The notes under the pieces: model-generated | Told to the model about the DNA's origin: nothing | The model's input: the letters and a program-made list of their open reading frames with translations, nothing else | The model's database searches: none | Source of the DNA: Pseudomonas putida | GTDB taxonomy: Bacteria > Pseudomonadota > Gammaproteobacteria > Pseudomonadales > Pseudomonadaceae | Direction of reading: 5' to 3' | NCBI RefSeq assembly: GCF_003228315.1 | Contig: NZ_CP029693.1 | Span: forward strand, 5,180,501 to 5,244,500 | DNA length: 64,000 nt | Shown here: positions 17,685-25,234 of the stretch, one piece after another | How the letters are laid out: the number at the start of each line of letters is the position of its first letter | Numbering within the stretch: position 1 is the first letter of the stretch | Translations under genes and position numbers: made by a program

Positions 17685-18194
17685 ATGAGCGAGGAAACAC
17701 TGCGGTTGGGGCGTGAACGGCGCTATCTGGTATTGCTGGGCATCATCTGCCTGGCGCTGATCGGCGGCGCGCTGTACATGCAAATCGTGCTCGGCGAGGC
17801 ACCATGCCCGCTGTGTATCCTGCAACGCTACGCCTTACTGCTGATTGCCATCTTCGCCTTCATCGGCGCGGCCATGCGCAGCCGTCGCAGCATCACGATC
17901 TTCGAAACCCTGGTGGTGATTTGTGCGCTGGCAGGCGCTGGCGTTGCCGGGCATCACGTGTTCACGCAGTTCTACCCGGCCGTGAGCTGCGGTATCGATG
18001 TGCTGCAGCCGATTGTCGACGACTTGCCGCTGGCCAAGATCTTCCCGCTGGGCTTCCAGGTCGACGGTTTCTGCTCCACGCCGTACCCGCCGATCCTCGG
18101 TTTGTCCCTGGCGCAATGGGCGCTGGTGGCCTTCGTGCTGGTGGTGATTCTGGTGCCGTTGCTCACGGTGCGTAACCGCAAAAACCTGCGCTGA
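17685..18194 (+). CDS. dsbB: Disulfide bond formation protein DsbB
   Basis: 169-aa inner-membrane protein with four helices that reoxidises DsbA and passes electrons to ubiquinone. The first periplasmic pair is in APCPLCILQRYA (Cys-x-x-Cys, about residues 41-44, with the quinone-site Arg following); the second pair is the Cys of VSCGID and that of GFCSTPYP in the second periplasmic loop. AAGGGAA upstream supports the start. It is followed by a strong terminator. Placement beside the quinol oxidase genes is functionally sensible, since the oxidase drains the quinol pool. Confidence 0.95.
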   Translation: MSEETLRLGRERRYLVLLGIICLALIGGALYMQIVLGEAPCPLCILQRYALLLIAIFAFIGAAMRSRRSITIFETLVVICALAGAGVAGHHVFTQFYPAVSCGIDVLQPIVDDLPLAKIFPLGFQVDGFCSTPYPPILGLSLAQWALVAFVLVVILVPLLTVRNRKNLR

Positions 18195-18228
18195 GGTCGA
18201 TGGCGGCAACGCCGCGCACAACCTGAAA

Positions 18229-18265
18229 ACGCCCCGGTCCTTGAAAGAGGGCCGGGGCGTTTTTG
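18229..18265 (+). terminator. Rho-independent terminator after dsbB
   Basis: 12-bp stem ACGCCCCGGTCC / GGGCCGGGGCGT (one mismatch) with an 8-nt loop, then TTTTTG. Confidence 0.88.
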
Positions 18266-18311
18266 CATTTTCAGAGGCTTCGTTAAAACATCGTGATATG
18301 CGGCAAGCTAG

Positions 18312-18357
18312 GGTGCGACACGTGTGCGACATGTTGTCACATCTTTTGTGTCGCACC
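18312..18357. promoter_or_regulatory. Four-part GTGCGACAC-type repeat (putative operator)
   Basis: Perfect 10-bp inverted arms GGTGCGACAC (18312-18321) and GTGTCGCACC (18348-18357). Between them lie another direct GTGCGACAT and an inverted TGTCACAT, giving two half-sites in each orientation. It is located just after the dsbB terminator in the leader region of cyoA. Protein partner unknown. Confidence 0.5.
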
Positions 18358-18460
18358 ATCTTTCAAGGGGGCGAATTGGTGCGCGGGCAGGCGGCGAAAT
18401 TGGCCTGTTTTCCAGCGTGGCCATTTCCCTGCCATCAAGCTCGAGCAGGCAGTTTTAACA

Positions 18461-18500
18461 GGCTCTGGCAATTTGCCAGAGCCCCCGTCATATGGGGGCT
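18461..18500 (+). promoter_or_regulatory. Two overlapping, mutually exclusive hairpins in the long cyoA upstream region
   Basis: Hairpin 1: GGCTCTGGCAA / TTGCCAGAGCC (18461-18483). Hairpin 2: AGCCCCC / GGGGGCT (18480-18500). They share 18480-18483 and cannot form fully together. This could be an attenuator-like switch or the end of a small transcript, but no start site is known for it. Confidence 0.4.
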
Positions 18501-18583
18501 TTGCCGGCATCGAGAGCGAGGATCGGGTGCTCGATACTGTCTGAAATGCGGGTAGGTAGACCTACTAATTTTGGTGTTTTTGT

Positions 18584-18598
18584 TGAGAATCAATTTCG
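18584..18598 (+). promoter_or_regulatory. Fur-box-like site upstream of cyoA promoter
   Basis: TGAGAATCAATTTCG fits the 7-1-7 Fur model at 10 of 14 positions, weaker than the site at 3027. It lies just upstream of a candidate promoter. An iron link is suggestive only. Confidence 0.35.
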
Positions 18599-18626
18599 AT
18601 ACCATGCCGCACTTTTACGAGTTCCG

Positions 18627-18655
18627 TTAAGAATTGTTGCGGCTCGGGATATAAA
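18627..18655 (+). promoter_or_regulatory. Candidate sigma70 promoter for cyoABCDE
   Basis: TTAAGA, 17-bp spacer, TATAAA in an AT-rich patch. It would give a 5' leader of about 360 nt. The rest of 18200-19021 holds no convincing gene. Confidence 0.4.
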
Positions 18656-19021
18656 TTATTTCGGGATGAGACATGGTTTAAAAAACACGAAATATCTACA
18701 ATCGCCCGCACTGAATCCCCGGCGCTGCTCACCCTCACCAGGTCATTGAGCAGGGAAGGGTGTCGAGAGGCCGGGTGGCTTCATGCGACTCCCAGGTGTC
18801 GGTGCCTCCAACTATCCGCACCAAATGGAATTGGTCTGTAACAAGGCCTTTGACCACGTATCGAATAAGAACTCGATGCTAGCCCAGGATTTGTCGAAAC
18901 GCGTCTGACGCACGACGGGCCAGCCCTTATTCAATCCAAGAAAAATGCCAACCCTTGGCAGGGTGAAGTGTTGGCGATCAAAACCCAACTGCATGGCGCA
19001 AGCTGCTTTAGAGGTCGTGAG

Positions 19022-19957
19022 ATGATTAAAAACAGGTACCCCAGACTACTAGGCTTAGTGCCCCTGATCGGCGCGTTGTTGCTGTCAGGCTGCAACATGA
19101 CCTTGCTCAACCCCAAGGGCCAGGTCGGTCTGGATGAGCGAAACCTGATCATCACCGCAACGCTGCTGATGCTGCTGGTCGTGGTTCCGGTGATCGTGAT
19201 GACGTTCCTGTTCGCCTGGAAATATCGCGCCTCCAACACCAGCGCCACCTACACGCCGAAGTGGAACCACTCCACCAAGATCGAGATCGCGGTGTGGGCT
19301 GTGCCAATCATGATCATCATTGCCCTGGGTTACGTGACCTACAAGTCGACCCACGCCCTGGATCCGTATCGTCCGCTGGAATCCGACGTCAAGCCTGTGA
19401 CCATCGAAGTGGTCGCGCTGGACTGGAAATGGCTGTTCATCTACCCGGAACAAGGCATTGCCACGGTCAACAAGATCGTGTTCCCGGCGCACACGCCAAT
19501 CAACTTCAAGATCACTTCCGACGCTGTGATGAACTCGTTCTTCATCCCTGCGCTCGGCGGTCAGATCTACGCGATGGCGGGCATGCAGACCAAGCTGCAC
19601 TTGATCGCCAACGAGAACGCTGAAATGGACGGTATCTCCGCCAACTACAGCGGCGCTGGCTTCACCGGCATGAAATTCAAAGCGACCGCAACGACCCAGG
19701 AAGAATTCGACGCTTGGGTCAATGAAGTCAAAAAGGCACCTAAAAAGCTTGAACAGGCTGAATACGCAGCTCTTGCCAAGCAGAGCCAGAACAACCCAGT
19801 CGAGCTCTACTCCTCGGTTACACCGAACCTGTTCCAGATCATCGTCGACAAGTACGAAGGCATGAAACCGGGTCCTAAGGTGCACCACGAGAAGAAAGAG
19901 AAAGAAGTGGCCGCTACGGACATGAACTCGCATTCAGCTGCCGGGGCAGAGGAGTAA
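19022..19957 (+). CDS. cyoA: Cytochrome bo3 ubiquinol oxidase subunit II
   Basis: 311-aa subunit II. The lipoprotein signal peptide ends with lipobox LLLSGC (Cys about residue 25); two transmembrane helices follow (about 42-66 and 85-105), then a periplasmic cupredoxin-like domain lacking CuA ligands, as in quinol oxidases (VALDWKWLFIYPEQGIATVNKI, IPALGGQIYAMAGMQTKL). A His/Lys-rich tail closes the protein. The start at 19022 gives a proper signal peptide; a longer in-frame start at 18968 would bury it. First gene of cyoABCDE with 3- to 11-bp gaps. Confidence 0.95.
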   Translation: MIKNRYPRLLGLVPLIGALLLSGCNMTLLNPKGQVGLDERNLIITATLLMLLVVVPVIVMTFLFAWKYRASNTSATYTPKWNHSTKIEIAVWAVPIMIIIALGYVTYKSTHALDPYRPLESDVKPVTIEVVALDWKWLFIYPEQGIATVNKIVFPAHTPINFKITSDAVMNSFFIPALGGQIYAMAGMQTKLHLIANENAEMDGISANYSGAGFTGMKFKATATTQEEFDAWVNEVKKAPKKLEQAEYAALAKQSQNNPVELYSSVTPNLFQIIVDKYEGMKPGPKVHHEKKEKEVAATDMNSHSAAGAEE

Positions 19958-19960
19958 ACG

Positions 19961-21991
19961 ATGTTTGGTAAATTAAGTTGGGAAGCGGTCCCGTTCCACG
20001 AGCCGATCGTGATGGTGACCATCGCCATGATCGCCCTCGGTGGCGTGGCACTGTTCGCTGCAATCACCTACTTCAAGAAGTGGACCTATCTGTGGACCGA
20101 GTGGCTGACGTCGGTCGACCACAAGAAAATCGGCGTGATGTACATCATCGTCGCCATGGTCATGCTGTTGCGCGGCTTTGCCGACGCCATCATGATGCGT
20201 ACCCAGCTGGCCATGGCCACCGAGGGTTCGCCTGGCTACCTGCCTCCTGAACACTATGACCAGATCTTCACCGCTCACGGTGTGATCATGATCATCTTCA
20301 TGGCGATGCCATTCTTCACCGGCCTGATGAACCTTGCAGTGCCGCTGCAGATCGGCGCGCGTGACGTTGCCTTCCCGTTCCTGAACTCCCTGAGCTTCTG
20401 GCTGCTGGTTTCCGGCGTGGTGCTGATCAACCTGTCCCTGGGCGTCGGCGAATTCGCCAAGACCGGTTGGGTTGCCTATCCGCCGCTGTCGGGCCTGCAA
20501 TACAGTCCGGGCGTGGGTGTGGATTACTACATCTGGGCGCTACAGCTATCCGGGCTAGGTACGACGTTGACGGGGGTCAACTTCCTGGCCACCGTGCTGA
20601 AAATGCGTACCCCTGGCATGAAGCTGATGGACATGCCGATCTTCACCTGGACCTGCACCTGGGCAAACGTTCTGATCGTGGCTTCGTTCCCGATCCTGAC
20701 CGCTACCCTGGCACTGCTGACGCTTGACCGTTACATGGATTTCCACATTTTCACCAATGAACTTGGTGGCAATCCGATGATGTACGTCAACCTGTTCTGG
20801 GCTTGGGGTCACCCTGAGGTTTACATCCTGATTCTGCCGGCCTTCGGTATCTTCTCCGAAGTGGTTTCGACCTTCTCGGGCAAGAAACTGTTCGGCCACC
20901 ACTCCATGATTTACGCATCGGGCGCGATCTCGATCCTGGGCTTCATGGTTTGGCTGCACCACTTCTTCACCATGGGTTCGGGTGCCAGCGTCAACGCCTT
21001 CTTCGGTCTGGCGACGATGCTGATTTCCATACCGACGGGTGTGAAGCTATTCAACTGGCTGTTCACCATTTACCAGGGCCGTCTGCGCTTCACCAGCCAG
21101 GTGATGTGGACCCTGGGCTTCATGGTCACCTTCGCCATCGGCGGCATGACCGGCGTACTGCTGGCCATCCCGGGTGCCGACTTCGTTCTGCACAACAGCC
21201 TGTTCGTGATCGCGCACTTCCACAACGTGATCATCGGTGGTGCTGTATTCGGTTACATCGCCGGCTTCGGCTTCTACTTCCCTAAAGCGTTCGGCTTCAA
21301 GCTGCACGAAGGTTGGGGCAAGGCTGCATTCTGGTTCTGGATCACCGGCTTCTTCGTCGCGTTCATGCCGCTCTATGTACTGGGCTTCATGGGCATGACC
21401 CGTCGTCTGAACGCCACGACCAACCCTGAGTGGGTGCCGTACCTGTACGTCGCCATGTTCGGTGCGATCCTGATCGCCGCCGGTATCGCGTGCCAGCTGA
21501 TCCAGCTCTACGTGAGTGTGCGTGACCGCAACAAGCCAGAAAACATGTGCGAACACGGCGACCCGTGGAATGCACACACCCTGGAATGGTCGACCTCGTC
21601 GCCACCTCCGTTCTACAACTTCGCCGTGCTGCCAAAAGCCGATGGCGTCGATCCGTTCACCGAAGCGAAGGAAAACGGTACTGCGTACAAGACTCCGGCC
21701 AAGTACGAACCGATCCACATGCCAAACAACACCGCTACCGGTGTGGTGATGGGCGCGCTGCTGACCGTGTTCGGTTTCGCGATGATCTGGCACATCTGGT
21801 GGCTGGCAATCGCGAGCCTGGCTGGCACCGTGATCTACTTCGCGATCCACGCGGCCCGTGATGATCAAGGCTACTACGTGCCGGTCGACGTGATCGAGCG
21901 CATCGAAGCCGAGCAGCACAAGCGTCTGGTAGCGGCCGGTAAAGTCCGGGCCACCACCACCCGTGTTGAAACCTCGTTGGAACAGGCTTAA
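19961..21991 (+). CDS. cyoB: Cytochrome bo3 ubiquinol oxidase subunit I
   Basis: 676-aa heme-copper oxidase subunit with about 15 membrane helices, which reduces O2 to water and pumps protons. Visible ligands: the low-spin heme His in FTAHGVIMIIF, CuB His plus cross-linked Tyr in WGHPEVYILILP, the CuB His pair in WLHHFFTMG, and the high/low-spin heme His pair in IAHFHNVIIGG. The length is slightly over E. coli CyoB (663), at the C-terminus. It begins 3 nt after the cyoA stop. Confidence 0.97.
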   Translation: MFGKLSWEAVPFHEPIVMVTIAMIALGGVALFAAITYFKKWTYLWTEWLTSVDHKKIGVMYIIVAMVMLLRGFADAIMMRTQLAMATEGSPGYLPPEHYDQIFTAHGVIMIIFMAMPFFTGLMNLAVPLQIGARDVAFPFLNSLSFWLLVSGVVLINLSLGVGEFAKTGWVAYPPLSGLQYSPGVGVDYYIWALQLSGLGTTLTGVNFLATVLKMRTPGMKLMDMPIFTWTCTWANVLIVASFPILTATLALLTLDRYMDFHIFTNELGGNPMMYVNLFWAWGHPEVYILILPAFGIFSEVVSTFSGKKLFGHHSMIYASGAISILGFMVWLHHFFTMGSGASVNAFFGLATMLISIPTGVKLFNWLFTIYQGRLRFTSQVMWTLGFMVTFAIGGMTGVLLAIPGADFVLHNSLFVIAHFHNVIIGGAVFGYIAGFGFYFPKAFGFKLHEGWGKAAFWFWITGFFVAFMPLYVLGFMGMTRRLNATTNPEWVPYLYVAMFGAILIAAGIACQLIQLYVSVRDRNKPENMCEHGDPWNAHTLEWSTSSPPPFYNFAVLPKADGVDPFTEAKENGTAYKTPAKYEPIHMPNNTATGVVMGALLTVFGFAMIWHIWWLAIASLAGTVIYFAIHAARDDQGYYVPVDVIERIEAEQHKRLVAAGKVRATTTRVETSLEQA

Positions 21992-21994
21992 ACC

Positions 21995-22621
21995 ATGTCG
22001 AACTTAGTGACCAATGTTGGACACGCCCATGGTCATGACCATGGGCACGATGACCACCACCACGACTCGGGCGAGATGACCGTATTCGGTTTCTGGCTCT
22101 ACCTGATGACCGACTGCATTCTGTTTGCGTCGATCTTCGCAGCGTACGCGGTACTGGTTAACAACGTAGCGGGTGGCCCGTCGGGCCACGACATCTTCGA
22201 ACTGCCATACGTGCTGGGCGAAACCGCTCTGCTGTTGTTCAGTTCGATCACCTACGGCTTCGCCATGCTGGCGTTCTTCCGTGGCAACAAGAAGCAGGTC
22301 CTGGGCTGGCTGGCCCTGACCTTCCTGTTCGGTGCCGGCTTCATCGGCATGGAGATCAACGAGTTCCACATGCTGATCTCCGAGGGCTACGGCCCTAACC
22401 GTTCGGGCTTCCTGTCCGCGTTCTTCACCCTGGTTGGTACCCACGGTCTGCACGTGACCAGCGGTCTGATCTGGATGGCGATCATGATGTATCAGGTGCA
22501 GAAAAACGGCCTGACGGCGACCAACAAGACCCGTCTGAGCTGCCTGAGCCTGTTCTGGCACTTCCTGGACGTCGTGTGGATCTGCGTATTCACCGTTGTT
22601 TATCTGATGGGGACTATGTAA
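21995..22621 (+). CDS. cyoC: Cytochrome bo3 ubiquinol oxidase subunit III
   Basis: 208-aa membrane protein of the heme-copper oxidase subunit III family with five hydrophobic helices. The N-terminus is unusually His/Asp-rich (HGHDHGHDDHHHDSGEMT), a possible metal-binding stretch, followed by FGFWLYLMTDCILFASIFAAYAVL and the family segments AGFIGMEINEF and THGLHVTSGLIWM. It stabilises the complex. It starts 3 nt after cyoB. Confidence 0.96.
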   Translation: MSNLVTNVGHAHGHDHGHDDHHHDSGEMTVFGFWLYLMTDCILFASIFAAYAVLVNNVAGGPSGHDIFELPYVLGETALLLFSSITYGFAMLAFFRGNKKQVLGWLALTFLFGAGFIGMEINEFHMLISEGYGPNRSGFLSAFFTLVGTHGLHVTSGLIWMAIMMYQVQKNGLTATNKTRLSCLSLFWHFLDVVWICVFTVVYLMGTM

Positions 22622-22960
22622 ATGGCTAACGCTCATTCCCACAATGGCCACGACGACGGCAGCCACGGCAGCGTCAAGTCCTACGGCATTGGCTTCATCC
22701 TGTCGGTGATCCTGACCCTGATTCCGTTCGGTCTGGTGATGTACCCGACGCTGCCAAAGTCGATCACTCTGCTGATCGTCGTGGCATTCGCCGTGATCCA
22801 GGTGCTGGTGCACCTGGTGTACTTCCTGCACCTGGATCGCTCGTCGGCACAGCGTAACAACGTCATCGCGTTTGTCTTTGCCGCGATCGTGATTGCCCTG
22901 CTGGTTGGTCTGTCGATCTGGATCATGTTCAGCATCCACACGTTCATGATGGCGAAGTGA
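22622..22960 (+). CDS. cyoD: Cytochrome bo3 ubiquinol oxidase subunit IV
   Basis: 112-aa protein with three hydrophobic helices (about 20-40, 48-67, 83-104), matching CyoD (KSYGIGFILSVILTLIPFGLV; HLVYFLHLDRSSAQRNN). It assists assembly of subunit I. Its ATG directly follows the cyoC TAA, so translation is probably coupled. Confidence 0.95.
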   Translation: MANAHSHNGHDDGSHGSVKSYGIGFILSVILTLIPFGLVMYPTLPKSITLLIVVAFAVIQVLVHLVYFLHLDRSSAQRNNVIAFVFAAIVIALLVGLSIWIMFSIHTFMMAK

Positions 22961-22971
22961 GGTAAATCCGC

Positions 22972-23859
22972 ATGTCCTTCAAGCACTTTATCCAAATCAC
23001 CAAACCGGGGATCATTTTCGGTAACGTGCTTTCTGTGGCAGGCGGATTTTTCCTGGCCTCCAAAGGGCATGTCGATCTGGCCATCTTCCTGGCCGCCATG
23101 ATCGGCACGTCCCTGGTGGTTGCCTCCGGTTGCGTGTTCAACAACTGCATCGACCGCGACATCGACCTGAAGATGGAACGCACCAAGAACCGGGTGCTGG
23201 TCCAGGGCCTCATCTCCCTGAAACTGGCCCTGGCCTATGCGACCGTCCTGGGTGTCGCCGGCGTTGCCCTGTTGTACAAGGTGGCCAACCCGTTGGCCGC
23301 GCTGTTCGCGGTGATCGGCTTCGTTATCTACGTCGGCTTCTACAGCCTGTACCTCAAGCGCAAGTCGGTTCACGGCACGCTGGTGGGCAGTCTGTCGGGC
23401 GCCATGCCGCCAGTGATCGGCTACGTCGCGGTGAGCAACACCTTCGACATGGCTGCACTGACGTTGCTGGTGATGTTCAGCCTGTGGCAGATGCCGCATT
23501 CCTACGCCATCGCGATCTTCCGCTTCAACGATTACCTGGCCGCATCGATCCCGGTGCTGCCAGTGAAACGCGGAATCCAGGTGGCCAAGAAGCACATCTT
23601 GATCTACATCCTGGCCTTCCTCGTGGCGACTCTGATGCTGACCTTCAGCGGCTACGCCGGCATGAGCTACCTCGCCGTCGCCGCGGCCATGGGCATGTAC
23701 TGGCTGTACATGGCCTGGACCGGCTACAAGGCAGTGGATGACACGGTCTGGGCACGCAAGCTGTTCGTGTTCTCGATCTTCACCATTACCGCGTTGAGCG
23801 TGGCGATGTCCCTGGACTTCAAAGTGCCGACCGAGTTGCTGCTGACGTACGCGCCTTAA
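22972..23859 (+). CDS. cyoE: Protoheme IX farnesyltransferase (heme o synthase)
   Basis: 295-aa UbiA-family membrane enzyme that attaches farnesyl diphosphate to heme b to make heme o for subunit I. The first Asp-rich motif is NNCIDRDIDLKMERTKNR (about residues 57-74); the family block SLYLKRKSVHGTLVGSLSGAMPPVIGY follows, and about nine hydrophobic helices are present. GAGG lies 8 nt before the ATG. Last gene of the operon, followed by a terminator. Confidence 0.96.
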   Translation: MSFKHFIQITKPGIIFGNVLSVAGGFFLASKGHVDLAIFLAAMIGTSLVVASGCVFNNCIDRDIDLKMERTKNRVLVQGLISLKLALAYATVLGVAGVALLYKVANPLAALFAVIGFVIYVGFYSLYLKRKSVHGTLVGSLSGAMPPVIGYVAVSNTFDMAALTLLVMFSLWQMPHSYAIAIFRFNDYLAASIPVLPVKRGIQVAKKHILIYILAFLVATLMLTFSGYAGMSYLAVAAAMGMYWLYMAWTGYKAVDDTVWARKLFVFSIFTITALSVAMSLDFKVPTELLLTYAP

Positions 23860-23877
23860 GCGTCGGATGCGATAAAG

Positions 23878-23916
23878 AAAAACCCCGCCCTTCGAAAGAA
23901 GGTGCGGGGTTTTTTG
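23878..23916 (+). terminator. Rho-independent terminator after cyoABCDE
   Basis: AACCCCGC and CCTTC pair with GAAGG and GCGGGGTT around a GAAA loop, followed by a T run. An A run on the 5' side makes it potentially two-way. Confidence 0.9.
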
Positions 23917-24107
23917 TTGGCTTGGGTTTGGTCAGGGAATTCGATTTAACTTGGCTTTTACTGGTGCGTGAATGCGATCAAACGTCAGCCTTCGTTTATT
24001 TCGGAAAGCAGTGCATGGCATTTGGGAAACGTCCTAACGCCATTTTTCATGCATCTCAGTACGGTCCATTTCGATCACCACACTCCCATCGATGGTAGAG
24101 GTTAGAA

Positions 24108-24746
24108 ATGGAATTACAGGACGTAGTCGTTCCCCGTCTGAACACGAGCACGGCGTTGGGGCAGGCATTGGTGTCGATGTTCAAGTCAGTCGAAGTGCAG
24201 CTGACGCTTGAAGGTGCCAAATCGGGTGCGCTCAAAATCATCGTCTTTGGTGGCTGCGCGGTTCATCTGTACACAAATCATCGAGTCTCCACGGACGTCG
24301 ATGCCGAGATCTACGAGTTCAATTTTCCTGGAGATCTTCACCTGCAGACCCTTCTTGCGCAGGTCCCGGAAGTATTCACAGATGAACGATCAGGTCGACT
24401 GATGGAGCTGAACTACGACCTGCAATACAACACAAGCTTTGGTCCTATCCATGAGGACTACTGGGAGCGCAGCTTGCCTCTGGTGGAATTCCCCGCAGCG
24501 TCTGCGCTGCATGTTCACATTGCAGCACCTATAGATCTGGCAATCTCAAAGCTGGGAAGGGCTACGGAACAGGATATCGGCGACATCATGGCACTTCTCA
24601 GGGCAGGCTTCGTACGAAGCACAGAATTCCATCGGCTGGCATTGCAGGCGATTGATGTATATGTTGGCAACAAAGAGCAACCTATCTCTGTTCTCACCAA
24701 TATCCTGCAAGACTATCTGGAGACGACAGATGACGAAGCCCCTTGA
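24108..24746 (+). CDS. DUF6036-type nucleotidyltransferase-fold protein (toxin-antitoxin-like)
   Basis: 212-aa. The segment IIVFGGCAVHLYTNHRVSTD followed by VDAEI (about residues 45-68) is the GG...DxD core of the minimal nucleotidyltransferase fold found in DUF6036/AbiEii-related proteins. The later PIDLAISKLGRATEQDIGDI with ALLRAG (about 146-170) matches the second conserved block of that family, which contacts substrate or helps folding. Such proteins are often one half of toxin-antitoxin or phage-defence pairs. The next gene overlaps it by 17 nt. Base composition is poorer in G+C than neighbouring genes, suggesting transfer. GAGG 7 nt before ATG. Enzymatic target unknown. Confidence 0.7.
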   Translation: MELQDVVVPRLNTSTALGQALVSMFKSVEVQLTLEGAKSGALKIIVFGGCAVHLYTNHRVSTDVDAEIYEFNFPGDLHLQTLLAQVPEVFTDERSGRLMELNYDLQYNTSFGPIHEDYWERSLPLVEFPAASALHVHIAAPIDLAISKLGRATEQDIGDIMALLRAGFVRSTEFHRLALQAIDVYVGNKEQPISVLTNILQDYLETTDDEAP

Positions 24747-25182
24747 CGGCCAAGTCCTCTCCTCAGCTTTGGACACACTGGTCAGAAGTCCTCTGGATCA
24801 GGCAGACGACGCTGCGCTTATCAGCGCTGCCAAGGCCGTGTGGTATTCGAACTCCAATCTGAAGGGCGAAATTTCAGCATTTCTGAGCTGTCATAACGAC
24901 GATTTGCAATTAAGACGGGCAGGGTATCTGCTTGAGCGCTTCACGCGCTTCGCCTGTGTGTCTGATACCCGTGTGTCGGAAACCCTGAGTGCTCTCGAGC
25001 TTTTTTCGCGCTCAACTTCCAGGCAAGAAATGACTCCACACACGGGCCTGCCGCTTAATCAGCGCCGCGATGTACTTGCCATTTCCTGGGGGTTGGAGGA
25101 AGGGCTTGGGCTAAAAACCCAAACACTGTTGCCTTACCAGACGAGGCACTATGAAGCAGAGCAGCGCTCGATGTTTTCCTGA
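24730..25182 (+). CDS. Unknown partner of the DUF6036-type protein
   Basis: 150-aa soluble, mostly helical protein with no recognised domain; Leu/Ser-rich, no signal peptide, no membrane segment. It overlaps the nucleotidyltransferase-like gene by 17 nt, so the two are translated together and probably act together (an antitoxin, or a specificity or structural partner). A longer in-frame start at 24652 would overlap even more; the ATG at 24730 begins within the last codons of the upstream gene, a common coupling layout. Same reduced G+C as its partner. Role is an inference from position only. Confidence 0.6.
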   Translation: MTKPLDGQVLSSALDTLVRSPLDQADDAALISAAKAVWYSNSNLKGEISAFLSCHNDDLQLRRAGYLLERFTRFACVSDTRVSETLSALELFSRSTSRQEMTPHTGLPLNQRRDVLAISWGLEEGLGLKTQTLLPYQTRHYEAEQRSMFS

Positions 25183-25198
25183 GCTGATCGATACCTGA

Positions 25199-25232
25199 AA
25201 GCCCCGCATTCAAAGAATCGCGGGGCTTTTTC
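25199..25232. terminator. Bidirectional terminator between convergent genes
   Basis: AGCCCCGC / GCGGGGCT stem with A run on the left and TTTTT on the right; serves the DUF6036 module and the MocR gene. Confidence 0.85.
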
Positions 25233-25234
25233 AT

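Noticed and set aside
16119..17825. Long minus-strand frame opposite hmp
   Set aside because: Hmp is identified by heme and flavin residues; the antisense frame crosses a REPIN and has no recognised feature.
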